NCBI GenBank assembly: GCA_001632435.1
Contig: KV424041.1
Location: 1-64,000 of the forward strand
Direction: 5' to 3'
DNA length: 64,000 nucleotides
From: Calocera cornea HHB12733
Taxonomy: Eukaryota > Basidiomycota > Dacrymycetes > Dacrymycetales > Dacrymycetaceae
A program made the translations under genes and the position numbers. Of the stretch, positions 1-11,100 are shown in pieces. The stretch's first letter is position 1, and each line of letters begins with the position of its first letter. The notes below the pieces were generated by a model, which had not been told where the DNA came from, did no database searches, and worked only from the letters and a program-made list of their open reading frames with translations.

Positions 1-166
1 CCAATCTCGCTGTCTTAACTCTTGAATCGCCGGAGATATGCAGAACATCGTGCGAACCCACAGGCTGTGGGACGAAACAGGTGTCCCGCGCGACTGGGTG
101 ACTCTCGCAAACCACGGGGGATCTCGCACTGCTGCCGCACCGCACGGAAACAAGGTTTCGGCACGA

Positions 167-290
167 ATGTGTGATTCTGGGAAGGAGCGATTCTACCGGA
201 ACTGAGCGATAATGAGTGATTCTGGGAATGTGTGATTCTGGGAATGAGTGATTCTGGGAATGTGTGATTCTGGGAATGAGTGATTCTAAG
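167..290. repeat. 16-bp minisatellite beside the transposase 3' end
   Basis: Six to eight tandem copies of a 16-bp unit of the form GNGTGATTCTGGGAAT lie here, the first two degenerate. The second base of the unit alternates between A and T, giving a 32-bp higher-order period. Each unit contains a small inverted repeat (ATTC-TGG-GAAT). It lies about 50 bp beyond the transposase stop codon, the place where subterminal repeats of a DNA transposon would be expected. That role is inference; no terminal inverted repeat was found. Confidence 0.8.
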
Positions 291-343
291 CATTGACCAC
301 GGAAACTCATGTTGCGAGGAAGTGGGGCGAACGGCCAATCACC

Positions 344-3300
344 TCATATCAATTGGAACATACCCCGATCGGTGTACTTGTTTAGTAGGAATGTGCTACA
401 TTCATTGTATACTGTGTAATCCGGCGCTCCATCCAAGTTATTCTTCGTCAACATAGGTTGGAGCATGCAAGATCGCCGTATTGAGCTCACGGGAACGATG
501 GCTGATGCCGCGCGTCCTGTCTCGGCGAGTACCCTGTGTACGACATGCAGGCCAGATGGGTGAGGAGCATGTGTGGATGGTTTTGAGAACCATTCCACAT
601 ATGCAAGGTGCTCTGGACTCTCTTGTCGCAGTAGAGAGCGACTAGCCTCCGGCGGAAGTCGAAAAATCAGCTTCACACAAGCGAGCTCAATTGCTAATCA
701 AACATAAGGGTCAACATTAGCCTCACTGTGACACGTTGTAATGCCGCACCTCCGACACCTCCAGCTCCCCGGTTTACCGAATCGATGATAGCCGTGTCGA
801 ACCGTTCAACGTGAGTTTTCCGAAGACGCGCTTCTCCTTTCAGGCGTGACGTGTGAGCGTATACGGCAGATACATGCGTGTTTTGACCGCAACGGCTCTC
901 GATGTGTAGTCGGGACCATGCAGAGACTGTTTGAAGTAGCCGAACGACAGTTTCTCTCGCCGGTATCGGACGATGTCGGTCTGGTCGAGAGCGCGACACA
1001 TATCGCTGTAGCGCTGAGACAAAATCTACGCAGGCCCAGCCCTCAGGGTTGATGATCTCTTCAAGGGTCAAAGAGGGATACGTTGGATGGGCCGCTAGCA
1101 TGAATCTTCTGTCCGTGATCTCTGTGTAGTTTTGTCGCTCTTGCCATGTTTTGGAAGATTGCGATTCTCCTTTCAAGGCCGGTTAGAAACAGTCCGTTCC
1201 CAAACCCCTTCGGAGCTCTTACCTAGTCGCCATTGAACAATCGATTGAAATGTCGACATTGCCTCTTGGCGTTCGACCCATAGTGCCATTTCTTTGGTTG
1301 CCGTGTCCAACCTACCGCTGCTGGAGCGGAATGGATTCTTCGCCATAATGGAATGCAGACGCTCGCTCAATTGTGTGTCGAATCCAGGTAATGCACCTGC
1401 TTCGACGATGGCCCAGATGTAGTGAACTAGAGAATGCAGCTTGGGAATGCAGAAGGGGTTCTCTCACAGAGTGCCCACACGTCAGTGTCTCTCTCCTTAA
1501 ACAGTGAGTGGACTGACGATTTCCATCCTCTGTGAGTCCTTTGTCGCATCGCACGCCCAAATTGATGAATCCCTTTTTGTTTTTGTGAAACATCAATAAT
1601 GCTTTGCGCATCAGGGGCAAAGTTTGATCCGAATGAACAGGAAATGTCGCAAAATAATAGAAGTCTGCGAGCGCACAGGTGGCCTTCATGACACAGAGCC
1701 CGTTTTCGCCCTTATCTTGCAACACCTTAGACCCGCAGATTGCACCAGGCAATATCCGGAAAATGTCTTTGACTTCTTTTCCAGTTAAGCGCGAAAAGTC
1801 TGGGAAGCCGTTCTCGTATTTCTGGGTTCCATGGGCAGGTGGCTGGCGTTGAAAGCAGAGGTCGAGCTCCTTCTGACCAAGAATCTGCTTGATCCATGAA
1901 ATCAAATGCTTGATCACACCTTGAAGTAGCTGATGTAAGACGTCCGGATACATTGATGAATGAATTTCCGAGGGCAGATTGGCGAAGAAAGGTTCGGGAA
2001 CGGAGGTACGCGAGAGTGCCTTCGTGAGGATGTTGTATGACCGGAGTTCACCGTTTCGCTTGTGTGTGGAGGGATTGACAGGAAGAGCAAGAGGCTGAGA
2101 TGGCTCCAATCCGGGCTCGGACACATTCCCTCCAGGATCACCCTGTAAGATGTTGTCGTTAAATGTGGTGTCGACTGGTCCAGTTGAAGACGTAGTAATA
2201 TTCGCTTTCAGGATGTCGATAGTGACCTGCTGTTTGCGTGGGCGGCAGCTGATTGTGCAGCTGTTCGAGTACACGTCTTCATCCCCAGTCAGCTCCATTC
2301 CCATGTCCTCTCGAGCTATATCTCCAATAGGACAACGTAGGTAGCGCGTACACGTCACCAAACACTGTTCCGGATAATCGCCCATCCAACCAGCTAAGAT
2401 CGGGTAACATTTCCGGGTATGGCCGTCTCCAGAGGTGAGATCGATGCCCTCCAGGCCGGGTATTCTCGTTTCTTCCAGTAGCTTTCCGACGCAGCAATGG
2501 AAAAGCCGCTGTCGTGCGATCTTGCAGGCCTCCTCGCTTAGTCCGAGACCATCAAAGGAGTCGGTCGGCAGGTACCCAATCAGAATGACAGCACGTGTCG
2601 AGATCTTCTGTCTTACTGCAATTGGAAGGTTTCCAATTGTTAGATACACTGGGTAGCCCTGCCGATTTCCAGAGAATTGCGTGAGTTGGGTCTTATCGGT
2701 TGCCAGAATAAAAGGGATTAGGGTGGCACCCGGCGGGTACTGACCCTGAAAGTTTATCGATCAGCGCCTACCACGGTGAAGTCAGCGTCCGTTTACCCAC
2801 CTGGACTCTATGCCACCAATTCCCAGTCCACATCTCTGAATACAAACGGACTTCTTGATCTTCAGCCGTGAAGTGTTGCTCTGGTCCAAAGTGGAGGAGC
2901 TCTTTGAAGCGTGGATCACTCCATAGTGATCGAATTGCATCAAGTGCACTCCTATACCAGAACACAGAGACATGGCTTGTGTCATGGAGTGGAACATCGG
3001 CTCGTTTCCACTCCAACCGGCTGACGGGAAGGCGATTATCGACTATCTTGTGAAGCTCGTACGTGCTCTTGAAGGAAAGTCCCAGTAATTGAACCAACTG
3101 TGTGGCCAAATTCACATCAGCTATACCATGTGTGACTGGGAAGAATTCATACCTCAGGTGTAAGTAGTCGATCTGCGGAGGCTTGGCTGATATTCTCCGA
3201 CTTTAACCAATGCGCAAGATGAAAGTCAATCTGAGATCGAAAAGGATGCCAGGGATTGTTGACACCACCATCATCTGGGAGGTTCATAGAAGTGACATGG

Positions 3301-3683
3301 CCCTCACGTTGAATTGGTCTTCCAGCTGTGGGATGTGCTTTGGTAGTATGCACGGGAGCCCCAGAAAGTGCGCGAAAAAGAGAAGGTACCAATCGGTTAT
3401 TATCGAGCGGCACTGAGGTCTGTGATGATGCGATGTTGACGGTTATCGAGGCATTTGCGGATTCCAAAAGTCCTTCAAGCATGCTAGCGCCTTCGACCAC
3501 AAAAGTCTCGTCTGAATGAGATTCGGCCTCTGGCGCCCCGCCCACAACAACGGAGTGATCAGCCGAGTATAACAGTTGTTCAAAGCGCGTAAAACAAGGC
3601 GTGGATCGGCGCTGTGAAGCGTGCTGCTTGAGGGAGGTTGAGCTCTGGAACGTTCTACTGCACCCCGCGCATATTACTGGCAT
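344..3683 (-). CDS. Plavaka-family transposase with N-terminal C2H2 finger
   Basis: Predicted transposase of the fungal Plavaka superfamily. Exons, on the minus strand: 3683-3153, 3097-2801, 2745-1518, 1462-1223, 1169-727 and 670-344. All phases close, giving 3,066 nt and 1,021 residues without a stop. Residues 1-30 hold a C2H2-like finger (CAGC, then H and C). Family signatures follow in order: YRSAL; ATDKTQLT followed by GYPVYLTIGN; LAGWMGDYPEQ; PDVLHQLLQGV; FCIPKLHSLVHY; ERLH; and a C-terminal module with HLAYVEWF. The start has a good context (CACC before ATG). I see no frameshift or nonsense codon, so the gene could be active or recently active. Naming the catalytic acidic residues would need an alignment. 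Confidence 0.85.
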
Positions 3684-3921
3684 GGTGAGTACTGTCCTCG
3701 AGCAGAAGCGTGACGCAGCAAAAGGTGAAAAAACATGCTGGATGTGAGGCAATGATCTGACTAACGGCCCCTGACTAAGCCGCTTTCTCGGACGGGTCGC
3801 ACATGATGGACCGGATGGATGTCCATTCAACAAACTACAACAGGCTATAGAGCACATAGCAATCGTTTTAATGAGCAACTCGTTTACAGCAATTCCAGCC
3901 GCGCTTGGGGTATGAAGTGCA

Positions 3922-6231
3922 TTACACAATGGCAGATATTTCTGTAGCGATCCAGGCATCAGCAGCCTGAACACATCTCTGTCAGTGCTGGTCAGCATTC
4001 CAGGGAAACAAACGCATACCAAACCATCAGTCGCTTTGACCAACTTGCCCTCAATACGGAATACATGCTGTTGCGAGGCATGGAGAATCTCATAGTAAGA
4101 CATTCGACGTTCGGGCTGCGTATCAGACAGTTCAGCTTTCTGCTAGCATAGAGCATTTGTCGGCTTACAATTGAGCTGTTCAGCCTCTCATGCATCTTGT
4201 CCGCGGGCTCACCAATCAAGCGAGATGCTACATTGTCGAGCGCTTTCATTTCAAGCTGGGCAGTGCCATCATCCGCGACGAACTTGACCTCATACCTGCC
4301 TAGTTGTCAGCAAGTGCTGCACCACGATCTTCTGAGTGGCACACTTACGTCCACCTCGCCAAGTCGGAATGAAACTTGCAACACATGGATCCATTGCCCA
4401 AATTGGACAGACCAGCCTGGCAGGCTGGCACAGGACAGCGAGGATGCAGGATGTTTTGACGAGAATGGAAAGATATGTTGGCTGCAATAGTGAAATAGCA
4501 GGGTCCTGTCGTTGCGCAATTCGAGACCTCCAGCAACGTCATTGCGTTTTCGTGTAGCATATTTGGGGGTGTCGTAATGATGCGCCAATGGTGACGATCT
4601 TCGAGGTTATCCCTACCCCTGCTCGGCATCGGTAAGTCTACCTTTGGTGAAGGTTGAAGCTCACCATGTTTGAAGCGCGTGATGCTGTGCGCTGGCCTCG
4701 TCGATATGGACCATGGTCGTATCACTCTGTGTCCTCAAACAAGGGCCGACGCAGAAGTCAGTCACAAGGCCCTTCACAGCAACCACTTCTCCGTGACGAG
4801 CCCGAAACTGTTCAGGAAACTGGTCAAATGCACGGAGCTGAATAGTTGCTCGTGATTTATCAGATAGCCAAATGCCTCCTTGATCGGGACCCGGGAGACG
4901 CTTACAGCTTTATTAGTACTTGGGGGAGGAGTAAGCAATGCAATATTGCGTACCTTCTGCCCAATGGACTGCCAATTCCCAGCTCCTTTCTGCTTAGTCA
5001 CCGCATCTACAATTCCCAACACGTCTGCTCCCAATCAGCCTTAGCTGGCATAGATGACAACCCTACGAACCGACGAGATGTCCACGCGGATAATGCTCCA
5101 GCGTACGAATTTCTTTGAAGGAAAAAAAAATTCGGGGTATGGTCCGACGGTCAACCAACTGGACAGAACATCAGCGCTGCAATATTGAGTAAGACAAGTG
5201 ACTTACCCTTTTCAACTTGGTCTCATTATCAAACACCAGTTGGCAGCTGTGGTCGACAGTTTTCTTTCCGGAGGGTGCGGGCGTTACGCCAGCTCTCCAG
5301 ATGAGATAGACCTGCTCATCCAACGGGCTTAGTTATCCATCCAGGGATGTCAGCATGGACCACGTACACCGTTTGTAGTCACACTCTCCATGCGCCGTGC
5401 TGCCCTGTCGAATGCCAGGACCGAGATCTCCCCCTACGGGAATATGAGCAGCAGTCACCAGGGCTGTGGAGAACGAACTGTTATGTCGTGTATATGCACT
5501 TTAACAGCTACCATGCGTGTCCGGGTGAGCTTGTTATAGCAGTTGGCGCGGGGACTGATTCTTGTGATACGGGCGATCATACAGAAACTAGATGAATCGT
5601 CAGCTTGATATTCATGAGATAGAGAACCACTAACGATGAGGAAGAACTAGAAATATTAGCAATGGGCATGTAATCAAATCGCTGAGAGCCTTCGATGTGC
5701 GTGGATGTAACCTGGTCCCGCCACCACTTCGGGACGACATACGGAGGAACCTTGTCTTCTTCTCGAAGAGGGGATGGCATCCCAACGACAGGCTCGATGC
5801 CGCTGACTGCTTCCAGTCCTTGTACGATCAACATGCTGATGTAGGTGTCAGCGTCAGTCGAGGAAGCGTCAGCGTGTATGCGTACTTGTCGCCTGACTCC
5901 GATGTGGACGCCCTCAGCAGTGACGTTACTCTCACTTTCATTCCCTCATAGAGCGAGCGCGTACGCGGATTATTGAGTCCAGCGTGCGATGTGAGCCGAA
6001 CTCGTAAATAGCGATCTCCATCACTGAGAAAACATCTAGAGCGTGCGCGTGAGTTGTGGAATGACGCACAACGCTAGCTAGAACTCACAGCGATTGGGCG
6101 GGGTATACACAATAGCCACGCTGATCTCTGACCTTCACGCAGCACATGAGCTGAAAGGTGATGGTTTCCGGTTGCTGGGTACCAGACGCAAGCAGTTGAC
6201 AGCCCCCTGGAGTCAGTTCAATATGAGACAT
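3922..6231 (-). CDS. RPA70/RFA1-like single-stranded DNA-binding protein, transposon-linked paralogue
   Basis: Thirteen exons on the minus strand: 6231-6089, 6035-5886, 5835-5712, 5646-5479, 5433-5368, 5311-5207, 5158-5071, 5024-4954, 4900-4665, 4618-4349, 4295-4169, 4115-4020 and 3966-3922. They close to 1,689 nt, 562 residues. The architecture is that of the large RPA subunit: an N-terminal OB fold beginning MSHIELTPGG with SDGDRYLRV; DBD-A (MIARITRISPRAN, DITGEISVLAF, GVYLIWRAGV); DBD-B (FFSFKEIRTLE, VDVLGIVDAV, EVVAVKGLVTDF); and DBD-C with a zinc ribbon (CPVPAC, then CCKFH). Length is slightly below the usual 600-620. The ribbon ends in CxxH rather than the usual CxxC. It is clearly diverged, so probably not the host's only RFA1. 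All 12 introns are GT-AG and 45-65 bp, which argues against a pseudogene. Confidence 0.85.
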
Positions 6232-6667
6232 GATGCCGATTGGGGAAAGACATACACCGCACGTGAAGGTTGTCCGCACTGTTTCAAGTGGATGAGAGCG
6301 GACTCAAATATATATGCATCCGCACAGCCGGTAAGGCAAACTTGAACTCCTGATTGAAAATGGGTTAAGTTATCCAATTCTGGTCTTCAGGACGGGTCTA
6401 ATTTAGACTACATTGCTAGTTCATCCTTGGATACAAGACAAGCAGGCGATCTACCCTCCATAGCATTTCGGGCCATATGTAGTGCGGAAGGCGCTTACAT
6501 AGTCGGGTCGCTCTCTATATAGGGTCTATGGAGTGGCGGACGATGCTATGGATGCTAGGGCTCTGCATAGCCACCATAGGGCTAGATAGCGTCCGCTGAT
6601 TTTACCGATGCAGGGTCCACGCTCGCAGGCTGTCCTCCTCGTCCCTCCGTCCCCCCACCGCTGCAGC
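6232..6667. promoter_or_regulatory. Divergent spacer between the RPA-like gene and PEX2, with hairpin
   Basis: This spacer must hold the promoters of both flanking genes and probably the right end of the transposon. A TATATAG stretch lies near 6514. Around 6468-6585 the hexamer CCATAG or its complement occurs repeatedly. An imperfect inverted repeat pairs 6536-6549 with 6586-6596 (GCGGAC...CTAT against ATAGCGTCCGC, with a 3-nt bulge) about 70 bp before the PEX2 start. Confidence 0.45.
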
Positions 6668-7925
6668 ATGTCCCTTCCCGCAACCTGGCAGTCCTCCTGG
6701 GCCGCCCACCTCCCCCAGCTACACGCCGTGCAGTCCGCGCTCGGCTCCCACCTCCCCTTCCGCGCACACCCCGCCCGGATCGCCCAGCTCGACGCCGAGC
6801 TGCTGGACGAGGAGCTCGCGGAGCTGCTGCAGGACCCGCTCGCCCGAGCGCTCGAGCCCGTCCTCGCCGGCTCCTGGCGCGCGCTGCTGAGCCTCGAGCT
6901 CGGCCTGATCATCCGCGCCATCCTGTACAAGTACTCGATATGGGACAGCGCCGCGAGCTACGGGGCCTCCCTGCAGGGCCTGCGGCTGGTGGACGCGCGC
7001 CCGCCCGCCCCGGGCAGAATAAGACGCAAGAAGCTGCTCCTGCACGCCCTGCTCACCCTGGGCGTGCCCTACCTCCACGCGAGACTGCGCGGGTACGCGC
7101 TCTCCCGGGCCTGGCCCGACCGGCCGAGCTCCGACCGCCGGCGCGCCGCCTGGCGCTGGCTGACCCGCGCAGAGAACACCCATGCCGTGCTGGCCCTGGC
7201 GGGGTTCGTCGCCTTCCTGTGGGACGGGCGGTACCGGACGCTGGCGGACCGGCTGCTGGGGCTGCGGCTCGTCCCGAGCAGGAGCGTCGACAGGCTCGTC
7301 AGCTACGAGTATATGAACCGGCAGCTCGTGTGGCATGCTCTGACCGTGCGTCCCGCTCGGCCTCCACTTTGCCCCTGGGGATAGGCTGATCCGACTCCAG
7401 GAATTCCTCCTCTTCCTCGTCCCCATGGTGGACCTCTCCTCCCTCCGCCGCAGGCTCCGTCAATCCCTGCTCTCCCTGCGCAAATCGCCCTTCCTCCCCG
7501 CGCCCATCAAGTCGCTTCTCGCCAGCGGCTCCCCGTCGTCCACGAGCGAAAGCGAGCAAGAAGGGCCCTACGCGACACTGCCTCCGAACGAGTGCGCCAT
7601 CTGCGCGCAGAGAGCGGCCTTGCCCAACTTGCCCTACCCGCTCGCGAACCAGCTGGTGGCCACGTCGACCATCGTCGGCGCGAGCGTGCCCACTTACCCC
7701 GTCCAGACGCCGTATGGGGCCAGCTGCGGGCACGTGTACTGCTATGTGTGCTTGACGGAGCAGATGGTCGCTGCTGCCGATGAGGGGGAAGAGGGGTGGA
7801 AGTGCCTGCGGTGTAGCAAGGCCGTCAAGAGCGCTGCGAGGTTGAAGGCGGACGATTCGGAGGTGCTTGACGGGGACGAGGAGGATCTGGGCGATCCGGA
7901 CGCTGCCACGCCGGAGGCAGACTAG
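6668..7925 (+). CDS. PEX2: Peroxin-2, RING E3 ligase of peroxisomal import machinery
   Basis: PEX2 is a peroxisomal membrane RING protein that, with PEX10 and PEX12, ubiquitinates the cargo receptor PEX5. Two exons, 6668-7345 and 7401-7925, join in frame (400 aa) across a 55-bp intron, restoring the family sequence LVWHALTEFLLFLVP. The N-terminal half has the Pex2/Pex12 signature (RIAQLDAELLDEEL; LELGLIIRAILYKYSIWD). The C-terminal RING has its cysteines in CAIC, CGHVYCYVC and CLRC. The start at 6668 is preferred; an in-frame ATG at 6608 would add 20 unrelated residues. The gene is markedly GC-rich, in contrast to the transposon on its left. Confidence 0.93.
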
Positions 7926-8145
7926 CATATAATCACATCTGTATCATTATCAAGGCTATACGACCTGTGTAGTGTGGAATTGTGCTGTAGGGGAGGATAT
8001 CAGACAGAGGTATCTTTGTAAAGGGATACAGTGCAAGCGCCTGCAATACGTTGGAGGGGAGACGAGAGGATGGATGGAACTATAGAGACGAAGATATGGC
8101 ACGAAGATCCGGACTGAGAACGATGTTGCTGATGATTGGTGGCAC

Positions 8146-11100
8146 TTATCCGATGATGCCCAGGTATTTGTAGAGCTGGTTAGTGACGAGCGGGTTGGCA
8201 CCCGCGATGTACCGGTTCTGGAATTCGCCTGGGCCGCCAGGACAAGCCTGGGCGGCGAAATCGAGCTGCAGCTTGATGTAAGGTCCGAGCCTTTCGGTCG
8301 TGACGGGATCGGTAGCGTTCAGCTGTCAATCAGTTAGTAGACGGTCTGGACTTCCACTCCCAGACATACCTGCTCACGCCTACCTTGCTCCAGCGTCCCT
8401 TCGCACTCCTCGGGTAGGTTGACGCACGCCCATTCCTTGCTGTCTTCCCTAATGTAAAGAGGATGTTGGCTGCGCGGGTCACAAAGTCAAAACACATTCA
8501 CTGGGCGGCCAGAAGATCACTTACGCGTCGAGCTCATCATTCTTCCATGCCTCCTCCAGTTCGCCAAGGACGCTCAACCACATGTCGAAAATGTCTCCCG
8601 TCAAGCGTCTCAGAACGACAGGTTGCCCAGTAGCGACTAGAGCCGCCATGCCCATCGCAAGGAGCTTTCGATTGTTGGGCTCCGAAACGGCATCGAACTG
8701 ATCCGAAATCAGACCTCGGCCGCATCACGCATAAAAAGAACTGACCTTCTCCCACCACTGTTGCAACACGTCGCCGTAGAGCTGGTCAAGACCCATGTGG
8801 TGTTCATTCGCGGCAGCCTCCATAAGCATCATGAAAGCTTTCGTGTTGACAAGACTAAGACGGGCGATAAGATACAGGTATTGATTCAAGATAGAGGCTT
8901 TAGCCTGGAAACATGTCAGTTCCTATTTGACATCCGCAAGCTAGCACAACCTCTACCTTGCTGGCAAGGAAGTCCTCAAGGATGTTCCAGAAGAAGCCAG
9001 TAGTATGAAGGGGTTCCGCCCACAGCTCAGGAGGGCTGCTTCGGATCATGATTTGAACGGAGGCGACCAGGTCTCGGACATTCGTCTGGATCGCGGTCTT
9101 GAAGACTTTGTTGAACCCTTCCACCAGTCCGCTTGCGTTTGTCTATTCCGATGTTAGTCGATATCCGCAAACTCTGCTTATGACGGCGCACCTGTAAGAA
9201 ACGAGGGGCATCTACGAGAAGGTATCCATCGACAACATTGAGCACCCTTCCCAACAGGTCCAAGTTGTTCAGGAGGAGACCGTGCAGAAGAGGAAGTAGT
9301 TCCATGAGATTTGGCGAGGAGCCTTGATCGTCAATCAGAGCTGGCGTCCATCTCAGGGCATGGATCCAAAGATCGAGCGCATCTTCGTCTAGCTGAGTCG
9401 CGACCTGGAAAGACGTGAGCCTTCAGTTCAACACAGCAACTGCAAAGCATACACCCGTTTGGAACCCCATCTGCACAAGCGGGATGACGATTGGCCACAG
9501 ATATAGAGAGTTAGCCTTGGTGGCCTATGTGGACATGTCAGAGGGCTGAAGGCAATGGTAGAACAGAGAACACGCACTCCAACGAGCTTCGCCGCGATGG
9601 TGATCAAGTCCGCCTTCAGCAAGCTATTCTGCTCCGCATCCGCCGTAGCCCCTGATGAGAGAATCAATGTCTGGTGCTCTCAAGACCAACTGAGCTCGTA
9701 CACATCGAGGGGATTGTATCACACAGCTCCTTTGCATAGTTCATGATCTGTTTCAAGGAAATCAGATACAACTGATGGATGATTGGATGTACAATGCATA
9801 CCAGGTCATCAGCGCATTCGATCACGACGGCTAGAGCCCTTGTCGCGTAGCGTTTGCTCTCCATGTTCTCGCACTCGTTGAAGAGATTGACGAGCCCTGC
9901 AAGAATATCGCGCAGATACGGTGCAAAAACATCCTTCTTGAATCCAAGCGTCTGCAACTCTGGCTGAGTGACATCGAAAATACGCATGTCTCTCCTGCTC
10001 ACATCGGTACATTGCCTGATAGCCCCTGCAGCGCTCAGCCGAACAATGATGGACGAGGACTGGTCTTGCAGGAGGCGGAGAAGTAGCTCCCAGACTATCG
10101 GTGTCGGAGCAGGGACAGCTTCCTCGTACACCCATTTCCCGATTATGACTGCAATGACACGTTTAACCACGCTGTACCTAGAATGGCCTCAGCATTAGCA
10201 CGGTTGGCATGACGACTGATAGTACTCACGCGGCGTCTGCTACTTGTACGTCGGCAACAAAGTGGCTGCCAAGCATCTCATCGAAGTTCACATTGTCCTT
10301 CAGCTGATGAACGGATCGGTTCATAGCGCAGTACACAGATTCCTTGTGAAGGATAGTCGGCAGATCAGTGTCGTGATTTCCAGCAACTTGCTGATACATG
10401 CGCAGCAGCTCGGGCTGGGCGACGTCGGCAAAGTTGGACACGAAGATCATCAGGACGCGCTCGGCACTCCCCTGGAACGCTGGTCAGGACGCGAATGCCA
10501 GGCTGGAGAGAGAAATGTACCCTCAGCTCGTACTCCCATTGCTCTGACTCGCCATCCTCCGCAATGAACCACTCCTCCGGTTCTGACTCCCATTTCTGAA
10601 GATCTTCCGGTCGAAGCGGAATAAGCTGGTTGATCAAGAGATCAATAGACTTCAGAACGTTGCCCGCTCCAAGGATCTCTACACGATTCGGCGATCAGAC
10701 TATGTTGCTGTATGAACCAGGTAATCACTAACCTCGTAACTCCGAGGATACATTGGCGTCAGGGGACGCCAGCAGCTCTTGCAGATTTTGTACTTTGTGG
10801 CGCCTGGCTAACAGAGACCAATCCTGCATGAACTCGCGGAATAAGAACAGAGCTTGGACGAGGAGACGGAGCGGATATAACGCGAAGGGTGAATCTGCAG
10901 CGAGGCTCAGCAATCAAACCGAAGTCGGCAACCGGAAACTTACCGATCACGGCCGGGAGCTGGGTAGCACTAGTCACGAGACTCCAGTAGAAAGTGATTA
11001 AGTGAGGCGTAGACGGGTGGGTAACGAAATTATCGCGCTTGAGCTGGCAGAGGCGGCGAAAAACCTTGCCGAAGACCATTACATGTCGTGTGAGAAGGGT

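Larger units (their letters stand above)
344..6231 (-). mobile_element. Plavaka-type DNA transposon carrying an RPA70-like gene (coding extent; true ends unknown)
   Basis: Two intact-looking genes share the minus strand, the RPA70-like gene upstream and the Plavaka transposase downstream, separated by 238 bp. GC content is visibly lower than in the host genes from PEX2 onward. Both are densely split by 45-65 bp introns. I could not find matching terminal inverted repeats or a target-site duplication inside the window; the left end may lie outside it, and the right end probably falls between 6232 and 6600. Whether the RPA-like gene belongs to the element is inference from adjacency, orientation and the shared open frame. 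Confidence 0.6.

Noticed and set aside
15..338. Short protein frame through the 16-bp minisatellite
   Set aside because: The repeats generate a repetitive peptide and nothing else supports a gene.
3922..6231. Reading the RPA-like region as a broken pseudogene
   Set aside because: Each single frame is full of stops, but 12 standard short introns restore one continuous 562-residue protein in which every exon matches the RPA70 order.
1..6600. Terminal inverted repeats of the transposon
   Set aside because: I compared 1-170 with 6300-6600 and found only short matches such as CTTAAC, no better than chance; the left end may lie outside the window.
6719..7426. 235-codon open frame antisense to PEX2, and a Ser-rich frame at 6526-6930
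   Set aside because: Both are by-products of very GC-rich PEX2 codons on the other strand; no family resemblance.
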